This document shows, in pieces, positions 55,505 through 64,000 of a stretch of DNA of 64,000 nt. Position 1 is the first letter of the stretch, and the number at the start of each line of letters is the position of its first letter. The notes beneath the pieces were generated by a model that saw only the letters and a program-made list of their open reading frames with translations, was not told where the DNA came from and did not search any database. The position numbers were made by a program, and so were the translations under genes. Source of the stretch: Fragilariopsis cylindrus CCMP1102 (taxonomy: Eukaryota > Bacillariophyta > Bacillariophyceae > Bacillariales > Bacillariaceae); assembly GCA_900095095.1 (NCBI GenBank), contig FMBT01000462.1, forward strand, positions 25,433 through 89,432, read 5' to 3'.

Positions 55505-58500
55505 ATGATGCAAGCGGCGCAATTAGCGGCGGAAGCGGCAATGCGAGAGGCTACCGCAAGAGACAGAGAAGCTGCGCAGAGGAATAATGGCGGTGGAAAT
55601 GGAAATGGAAATAATGATAATGACGATGATAATGGAGATTTACCGAATATGATGGATATGATGAATGATTCTAATTCTTCCTTCATGACAGATTCATCGG
55701 AACAGATGATGGGACAGATGGGATTATTACGTGCCCTTCAAAATGATACAGTGTTTGACAACGGGGATGGCGGTGGACAACAACAGCAACACCATCAACA
55801 ACAACAGCGACGACAAGCACAGCATCGTGGAAGTGGAGGAGGAAGCGGTGGACAACAACAAGATAATACTAACAATAACAGTAATAGTAACAACAATAAT
55901 AATATGCTATTACAAGAAATGAGTATGATGGGTGTCGATCCGAATGATCCTGACAGTGTACAAATGTTTTTACAACTGCTACAACAAAGAGAACAACAAG
56001 AACGTCAACAAGCGGGAATGAATGCACGTCCCGAAGAACATTATATGACAATAGCACAAAATGGTATGTAACAGAATATAAATACGTGCGCTTTATTATC
56101 ACTAAGAGCTGGTACAGCAATACAACACGTACCAAAGGCAGCAACAAACAAATTACTCAAAAACAATCGAATCGAATTCATATATACAACACATACCTTG
56201 TACCTCATCTTTTATTTTCTCTCTTCCTCAATCTCTCTCTCTCTTAACTTTCATGATGAATAAATTAAAAGGCATGATATTGGAAGCAACAAAAACTGTC
56301 ACGGGATTTCCCCCGGATTCTCTCCTAATGACATCAGCGTAAGTTTAAAAATAAAATTAAATAAAGGATCGAGTCTGTAACTATTGACTCAACTATTGAC
56401 TTATATGGGCTCTCACATCTCTTGTCATCACACACCACATTTATTTATCAAACTCAATATCGATTAATACAATAGTTACGAGGATATATACGAGGATGAC
56501 CTACCCGGTTTGTTAGCAATCAAGACTCACTTTTGGGATAAGGGTAATCCTGACGTAGAGGCATATATTCGACGGCGTTCCGTAGAAGGAGATTGGATAT
56601 TCCTCGTTACGAAGGCGGTATCGTACGTAGAACAGCCCATACCGGGTATTATTCTAGTAGAACGGCGTGTTGCCACAGCCTCAGCGCAACGTAGTGAGTA
56701 TGAACACTATTACAATGATAATCACGATGATGATGATGATGACGACGACGATAATAATAATAGGAATGCTGAGGCTCTCATGAAAGCAAGGTATTTTAAT
56801 TTAGTCACTAGGATATGTGCCATTCTCGTCCAGTCCGTAGAGACAGCACAAGAAATGGAGTCCGCGTCAAAACTCAGTTCAAATAATAACAATAATAATA
56901 ATAACCAGCAAGGGGGAATACAACCGAACGACAACAACAACAACATACAAAAAGATGATGATTCCAACCAAATGGAAAAAGATGCGGCGGCATATCAAGC
57001 TATGCTATTACAACAGCAACAACAACAAAATTCGACTAATAAGAATAATAGCGGCGGTTTATCAGATGATCCTACGATGAGAAATGACCCGTTAGGGCTG
57101 ATCATGAAAGTGGCGGCGGCGGGTGGGACTTCCAGTAAGAGTCAAAACCAAGCGGCAGCAAAATTGGAGCAAGAGATTATGGAGCGAGTGGGTGGTGCAA
57201 CAAAAAAGGAAAGTTTCGATCCGTTCTCGGTATTGGAAGATGTTAGAGAAGGTGTCAGATTGGATCTTGGGATGATTCGATTAGGTTATGGTGAGATTCG
57301 GCTGATGAAGATGATGTTGACGGGAGAATTAACTATAGAGGAATTGTGTCAACTAGTATTCCGTGCTCTCAGTTGTGGTGTCGGTCTCGATGTTACGATC
57401 GATCAATTCGTTATAGAAAGGAAACAAAATAATCCAACAGGATATGCGATAAGATCGGTCACACCGTGTATATCTGTAGTCAATCTATCCTATACATATA
57501 TGGGAAACTTCGCCGTAGATTTATTCTGTGAAGTTATCGATATGGATCGCTCACCTTTGAGGACAATCGATGTTAGCTTTTGTGGCTTGGAGGATCGAGG
57601 GATTCTAGCACTATCTAAGGCACTAACGAGACGAAAAATAAAAGGAATAGCACCATTGCGTGGAATTATTTTATCAGGAAATTATATATCAAAACGAGTA
57701 GCAGCAGATTTGGGACGGGCTCTATCGCCGCATCAGAATAAAGAAGAATCGTCATCGTTTCCGGATAGTGCAGATCAAACCAATGGAATTCGTAGTGATA
57801 TGTTTGGCAACTTTAAGTCGGATGAAGGCAATGAGTGTGAAAAATATTTCAACAAAGACTTTGGCCTGCAAGTACTACATCTGGGTTTGGCACTGAATGA
57901 TTCCGAAGCCGTTAGTCAACTACTCTATGGGCTAGGACCATTATGTCCTGTCAAGGAACTTAGTCTTACCTCGAACCACATAGGTCTCGAAGGCGTGGAG
58001 TGTATCGTAGATTTTCTAGAAGGCAAAAAAATTATTCAAATTCGGAAAGATAACAAAACCAAGCCAGTTATGCCATACTTGGACCGCTTAGACTTTTCCA
58101 ATAATAAAATTGGAAATGAAGGTCTGAAGAAGCTCACCAGAGTTTTGCAGAGACGTGGAGCGAAGCATCTAGTAGAATTGCGGCTATCAAACAACGGAAT
58201 CGCGCATAGTGGAATTGAAACGATGATGAATAAGTTATTACAGCATAATCTAGTTAGCTTGACTTTGGACAAAAATGGTATTGGAGATCAAGGGTGTCAG
58301 CTAATTGCAGCATCTCTGCTGAGCATGAAGTGTCTTGCCCGCCTGAATCTTAGCTTCAACCAGATCGGAAGTCGTGGTGTGAATAGTCTTATGCGGAGTC
58401 TTGTAGCGTGTGATTCAATAACATATCTTGGTCTTTCTGGAAACATTATGAAGATTTCTGGTGCGGTTGCTCTTGCTTTTACCCTTGCCCAACATCCCCG

Positions 58501-60124
58501 ATTAGAAGAACTCGATGTCGATAACTGTTGCCTTAGTCAAGCTGCTCAATGTCATATCATCGCTGGGATAATATCAAATAGATGGGTGCCTATGAAGAGA
58601 ATGAATGGCTTCGAAGCAGGGCCGCCAATGGTTGCACTTGGTGCATTACAAATATCGGCACAAGGCTTGAGTAACGAAGAATGTTTTCGAATAAGAAAAG
58701 ATGAGCAAATGAAAACGATACTACAGTGGATGGAGTCAAATCGTGCCAAAATGGGGAGAAGAGATCCTAATATGCCAGCTCAAGCGGACATGAACAGTCA
58801 ATATCTGACTCCAGATTTTGTCCAAAGCATGAACGATGTAGAAGGCATTCCATCACAAAATGCTTACCTTCGTTTACTCAGTTGGCTCAGTCGAATTCCT
58901 TTCGATGAAGATGAACTGATATCACTCAGAAAATACTTTTATGACTCCGACGGTTTATCCGAAGATCGCGGGAGTGATGGTTATGTCAATTTGAAGCTAC
59001 GAGGTGACTTACTTGCAGCCCTAGAAAGTGATGTAGCTGATGAAATTAGAGGCGAAACTCCGATGTTGAAAGAGTACGATGGCTCGGTCGGCTTCGATAT
59101 CGACCGAATCGCTCCGGTAGAAACTGTGTCGGAGTGGGGATACATGAAAGGAGAAAAGTTTGATAAAGCAGCACGTGTGTTAGCTTCAGAATTAGAGAAA
59201 GAACAAGCGCTGGATGACGTAAAAAATCACTTCAATATAGATGCAATGGAGGACAATCGCTTTTCGAGCGATGAGGACTTTAACGATAACGGGATCAACC
59301 GAAAACGAAGAATATTCTCTTCGGCAGAATTCCGAGATGGGAACTCCCGAGGGAGTCCACCAAGTCCATCGTCTACCTCCTCAACAGAAAAACTGCATAG
59401 CTTACAAAGTATTGTAAATAGCGGCTCTGAGCGAAGCTCGATGAGTCAAGGCGAAAGAGAGATAAAGCGTGTTCCTCTGAAAGCGAGAATAACGATGTTC
59501 CCACAGTTCGAGATGAAATTGGAGGAGCTCAAGGCTACGGCAACAGAAATGATTGAATCAGAAGAAGATCCCGAACAACAAGAGATAATACTAACCCAGT
59601 ACGCCGAGGCTTCACTGACGATTCTTCGGCAACTCAGGTATCATTGTATGAATAACGGACTCGATGGGTGGAGGCAAGGCTCGATGAAGCGTAAGGTCTT
59701 GATTGTTGATGATAGTAACGTGACTCGAAAACTTTTATCTCGAGCCTTCGAGAGGGCTAATTTTATCGTTGATTCTGCTGAGAATGGTGCCATAGGCGTA
59801 GAGAAGCTGAAACGAGCCATATACGATATTGCTTTCATGGATATCGACATGCCAGTCATGAATGGATTCGAGGCAACGAAGAGACTCAGAGAATGGGAGG
59901 ATGCAATGCGACCGGGTGTCCGCCAACCGATTTGCGCTCTCACGGCGGCACACGTAGATGATTTCGAGCGTAGTGAGTTGATGAAATTCAAGGAGGCTGG
60001 GCTAGATGTGTTCGAGAGCAAACCGTGCAACATTCCAAGACTGTTCAAAGTCGTTGATGATGTCTCGCCCATGTTTAGTGATTTATCTATCAGCGTTATA
60101 CAACAAGAAAGGAGTCAAGCGTAA
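55505..60124 (+). CDS. LRR protein fused to a C-terminal response-regulator receiver domain
   Basis: Exons 55505-56063, 56272-56338 (67 nt) and 56476-60124, 1424 residues. Residues 1-200 are Ala/Asn/Gln-rich; 200-300 hold an unknown domain (GLLAIKTHFWDKGNPDVEAY, EGDWIFLVTKAV). Leucine-rich repeats of the RNI type occupy about 550-920: LRTIDVSFCGLEDRGILALS, LDRLDFSNNKIGNEGLKKLT, LVELRLSNNGIAHSGIETMM, LARLNLSFNQIGSRGVNSLM, ITYLGLSGNIM. The C-terminal 130 residues form a receiver domain: VLIVDDSNVTRKLL (about 1280), phosphoacceptor in FMDIDMPVMNG (D1331), ALTAA and ESKP, so all key residues are present. Receiver domains take phosphate from histidine kinases; no kinase lies in this window. No membrane segment or signal peptide is seen, so a cytosolic role is likely. 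Confidence 0.88.
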
Positions 60125-60703
60125 CAGTTAGAATAAAAACTGAAAAGATTCTGTACTGCTGCGCCTTCAATGTTGAATGAATGAATTGGGTTCCCCACAT
60201 GATATCAAATCATAAATATAAAACAATTTTGAGCAACTAAAATCGACTATTTTTGTAGCTGTTTTAACTTTAACGCATAGTTATTAGTACTGTAGTCGCA
60301 CATGAAGTTATAGTAGAAGAAGGAAAAAGAGCGAATGCATCTCTTTATTCTTACATTTATGAGTTTCCATCATTGTATCTTTGGAGTTGCTGACTAACGC
60401 CATACTTGTAATCGTGAAAAAATGACTCGTAAAACAAAACTGCCGGTAAACTAATTTCATTCGCAACAAAGTGGATACCTAACGTCAACAAACTGTTCGT
60501 TAAGCAACAATCCTTCGTACAAGGAACTAAGCTAGAGTGAAAACAAAAATAGACTGTAATACAATAATACGTCAATTATAATATGAGCTAAAAGAAATAA
60601 TTTCGACAAATGTGTGTTTAATAATATATATAGAAATCTATTAAGAGCGGATTAAATTATTAGATAACATTGAAAAATGAATCAGATTAGGAACGAGAGG
60701 TTC
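60125..60703. other. Intergenic region, nothing seen
   Basis: 579 bp between converging genes. A 72-codon minus frame (60357-60575) has no features. Confidence 0.6.
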
Positions 60704-62731
60704 TTAATCGATTTCTTCAATGGTTGTCCACCGCTGGATCGTCACCAGCAGGGGCACCTGAGGCTCCACCTCCAGGCATACCACCCATATCAGGCATACC
60801 GGCAGGCATACCTCCGGCTGCGCCGCCTCCCATCTTTTGAAGGATTGGCATAGCAATTCCTTCGAGTTCCTTTTGCTTTTCTTCGTATTCTTCCTTTTCG
60901 GCAGCAGGGTTGGCATCTAACCAACTAATAGTTTCATCAATCTTGGATTCGACGGCAGTCTTGTCCGCAGGGTCCATCTTGGCTTGGACTTCATCGCCAC
61001 TGAGGGATCCCTTAAGGGAGTAACAGTAGTTTTCAAGACCGTTCTTGGATTCAATACGGTTACGGTTGGCATCATCTTCGGCCTTGTAGGTTTCGGCTTC
61101 GGAAACCATACGTTCGATTTCATCTTGTGATAGACGACCCTTGTCGTTGGTAATAGTAATCTTTTGTTCCTTTCCGGTCGACTTTTCCAATGCACTAACG
61201 TTCAAGATACCATTGGCATCAATGTCAAAGCAAACATCAATTTGAGGTTGTCCACGAGGCATAGGAGGGATTCCATCCAAGTTGAATTTTCCGAGGATGT
61301 TGTTATCCTTGGTCATGGAACGTTCACCTTCAAAGACTTGGATCAACACACCTGGTTGGTTATCAGCGTAGGTGGAGAAGGTTTGGGTCTTCTTGGCAGG
61401 AACGGTGGTGTTTCTCTTGATTAGAGTAGTCATGACACCTCCAGCAGTTTCAAGACCGAGGGAAAGTGGGGTGACATCAAGAAGTAATAATTCGGAAAGC
61501 TTTTCGGACTTGTCGGCACCACTTAAGATAGCGGCTTGGACGGTAGCACCGAAGGCAACAGCTTCATCAGGATTGATGGACTTGCACAATTCTTTGTTGT
61601 TGAAGAATTCAGAAAGCATCGATTGGACCTTAGGAATACGGGTGGATCCACCAACGAGGACAATCTCGTCAACTCCAGCCTTGGAGATCTTCGCATCTCT
61701 CAAGACCTTTTCACATGGTTCCATACATTTCTTGAAATAATCCATGTTCAAATCTTCGAATCGAGCACGGGTGATGGTAGCATTGAAATCAATACCGTCA
61801 AACAGGGAATCAATTTCAATGTGTGCTTGAGTGGAAGAGGAAAGAGTACGCTTGGCACGTTCGCAAGCAGTACGAAGACGACGAAGCGAACGGTTGTTGC
61901 TGCTCATATCCTTCTTGTGCTTTCTCTTGAAGTCGGTCAGGAAATAATCCACCATACGGTTATCGAAATCTTCTCCTCCCAAATGGGTGTCTCCAGCAGT
62001 GGCCTTGACTTCGAAGATACCTTCTTCGATGGTCAACAGAGAAACATCGAAGGTACCTCCACCCAGGTCGAAAATAAGGACATTCTTTTCATCTCCTTTT
62101 TTGTCTAAACCGTAAGCGATAGCGGCGGCGGTTGGTTCGTTAATAATACGAAGGACGTTTAATCCAGAAATGGCACCAGCATCCTTGGTGGCTTGACGTT
62201 GGGAGTCATTGAAGTAGGCAGGGACAGTGACGACAGCGTTTCTGACTTCCTTTCCTAGGTAGGCTTCGGCGATATCCTTCATCTTCATTAGGACCATCGA
62301 ACTGATTTCTTCCGACTTGAAATCTTTTTCTTCACCCTTGTATTCGACACGGATGATGGGGGTTCCTCCGGTTCCGGAGATGACCTTGAACGGCCAATGC
62401 TTCATGTCTGATTGGACCGAGGCATCCGAAAATTTACGTCCGATTAAACGCTTCGCATCAAAGACGGTATTGGTGGCGTTCATGGCAGCTTGGGACTTGG
62501 CGGCGTCACCGATCAGACGTTCCGTTTCGGTAAAGGCAACGTACGATGGTGTGGTACGGTTACCTTGGTCGTTGGCAATGATTTCGACACGGTCATTTTG
62601 CCATACCTGAAAAAGGAAAAAAGGAAAAAAGAATCATGTGAGAGAATGTAACAGGAAGATAAATAGAAATCTCTTGATGATATTGACAAATATAATTAAA
62701 TATATATAATAAACTTACACCAACACATGAA

Positions 62732-62766
<35 letters not shown>

Positions 62767-62784
62767 TGTAACTGCAGCAGCCAT
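60704..62784 (-). CDS. HSP70: Cytosolic HSP70, two exons, C-terminal frame disturbed
   Basis: Exons 62719-62784 (22 codons) and 62606 down to a stop at 60717. ATP-dependent chaperone: [52 protein letters not shown] and a GGMP-type C-terminal linker. The start [15 protein letters not shown], with no signal or transit peptide, indicates the cytosolic form. As sequenced it ends GDDPAVDNH. In the +1 frame the next codons are ACC ATT GAA GAA ATC GAT TAA, i.e. TIEEID, the EEVD-type tail that binds TPR co-chaperones, ending at 60704. One extra base near 60722-60740 would explain this; with it removed the length is 655 residues. Intron 62607-62718 is 112 nt. Confidence 0.95.
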
Positions 62785-64000
62785 ATTTGATTAGTTTGGT
62801 TAGTTAGTTAGTGGGGTTTGTTTTGTATTCGTTTCAGTTTGTTACTGATTTTAATTTATGAGAATGTTGATAATGAAATTGGTGCTGTATCGAATGCGAA
62901 GAATCTATTTTCTTACCGTGAATTCAGGGGGAATACGGCAAAAGCACACAGTATTATTGTTGAGCAAACGAGAACGCAAAAAAACGAGTGGTGAGTGAGA
63001 AAGTGCAAAGACCAAAACCAACGTGGTGGTGGCGTAGCACGCGACGCACGATTGCAATTTCGCATTTTTTCGAATTTCGAAGAGATCGGTCAGCCATCTT
63101 GAGTCGTGAACACTTTTTAGCATGAATGGACTGAAATTCGTCTGGCCTTCGCCAAAAGCGAAAATGGATTTATCTTTATAATATAATGTTTTGAAACAAG
63201 AACACTAACTACAGTACTACAGTAGTACATCAAACATACCAACCAAAAATGTGACCCCCAACTAAAACTCCAATTTGGAAAGGACTATCGGCACACACTA
63301 TAGAATAGTAGTAATAGTATAATATTGAGGCTGTGGGGCAGGTAGGTGAAAGATTTCCTTCACACACACACTATAAAATCCTATAGGCTGTCTAAAGATA
63401 AAATAGAATGTAGGGGGGATAATGTTTTGTTTCCCCCCAAAGTGGCCAGCTGTTTTATTACACCATTTTGTACTGATTTGTTGTGCTTCACATAGTTCTG
63501 TATATGACTCCAGGAAGTAGTTACCACTTAGTAGGGATTGGGAGGGTCTACTATGCTATGGGAGGGGGGGGGGGGGTTATTGAATCTGGTTGTAAAGTTT
63601 GGACAACTTTTGGATCAATGAAAAACATATCATCAGAAACAACAATAACTAGCTGCCATTATCAGCATTTTGTAGCACTTACTGCTTTACTACCATTTCC
63701 TTTCTTTACTTGTATTTGATTATACAAGTCTTATTAGGAATGTTGAGAATAGTTTTTAAAACCATACTACTACTCTAACTACTAATACTAGTACTAATAC
63801 TAATTACTATACTAATGATAATATAATATATCACCAAGTGGAAAGTTTCTTTATATGGAGGTACAGATGAGAAACAACTCAACAGAATAATAGAAAGGTA
63901 TGTACCACTACTGGACAATTATAATAGTAGTGACTTCCCTTGCCTCTCTAGTTGATATGCTAACTAATAATTGGTATCTTCTATTATTCTGCTAGTGGAG
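62785..64000. other. Noncoding right end with G13 tract
   Basis: 1.2 kb upstream of HSP70 to the window edge. It contains the HSP70 promoter; I found no clear array of nGAAn/nTTCn heat-shock elements. A run of 13 G lies at 63564-63576. The 78-codon plus frame at 63483-63719 contains that tract and is not supported. Confidence 0.6.

Noticed and set aside
61536-62108. 190-codon frame antisense to HSP70
   Set aside because: Long antisense frames are common opposite HSP70 because of codon bias; no independent support.
62785-63180. Heat-shock elements upstream of HSP70
   Set aside because: TTCGAA-type sequences near 63070-63080 lack the required nGAAnnTTCn spacing.
63483-63719. 78-codon plus-strand frame near the right edge
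   Set aside because: Reads through a G homopolymer and has no features.

Overview
The window looks like nuclear DNA of a diatom or a closely related stramenopile alga. It is AT-rich by eye. The genes are eukaryotic, with short GT-AG introns of about 110-420 nt. Several proteins start with a signal peptide followed by an ASAF-like plastid-targeting boundary (alpha/beta hydrolase, a Tat-type thylakoid lumen protein, a DUF3727-like plastid protein). Proteins are rich in Asn, Gln, Ser and Asp runs encoded by AAC/CAA/GAT repeats. I see no virus, transposon, CRISPR array, rRNA or tRNA.

Layout. 1-9.4 kb: a DHH/DHHA2 exopolyphosphatase (minus, cut by the left edge), a plastid alpha/beta hydrolase, an ankyrin protein, a DUF7918-like protein and a poorly supported hypothetical gene. 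9.4-19.7 kb: a RIOK3-like atypical kinase with an expanded repeat-rich N-terminus, a Cys-rich lumen protein, a very large single-exon membrane-anchored COG3459-like (cellobiose-phosphorylase-type) protein, and a PUB-domain protein. 20-28.3 kb: a seven-exon malic enzyme, a second ankyrin protein, an RluA-type pseudouridine synthase and a DUF3727-like plastid protein. 29.8-39.2 kb: an HMG-box protein with a novel repeat array, a four-helix membrane protein, a VPS37A-like ESCRT-I subunit, an SMU1-like splicing WD40 protein and a TEX264-like ER protein. 40-49.5 kb: a long coiled-coil protein, a duplicated Tudor-like protein, a mitochondrial-type protein with a 19-nt micro-exon, and a CUE-domain protein. 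49.7-62.8 kb: an MscS-type channel with an EF-hand-like segment, an LRR plus response-regulator fusion, and a cytosolic HSP70. The last 1.2 kb holds no gene I can support.

The genes are independent nuclear loci of mixed orientation, not an operon. Housekeeping themes recur: protein quality control and ubiquitin/p97/ESCRT (RIOK3 with UIM-like motifs, PUB, CUE, VPS37A, TEX264-like, HSP70), RNA processing (SMU1, pseudouridine synthase), and plastid/mitochondrial metabolism (malic enzyme, lumen protein, DUF3727-like protein). I would not read them as a functional cluster.

The most striking observations are: (i) four otherwise intact genes each need exactly one 1-nt correction (malic enzyme, ankyrin, HMG-box, HSP70, whose IEEID tail lies out of frame); (ii) an LRR-receiver fusion; (iii) a 19-nt micro-exon followed by a near-perfect 36-bp inverted repeat in the next intron; (iv) an in-frame, stop-free intron in the exopolyphosphatase whose retention would add a hydrophobic segment; (v) new repeat arrays in the RIOK3-like and HMG-box proteins. 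Splice sites were inferred by eye from frame, GT-AG signals and family motifs.
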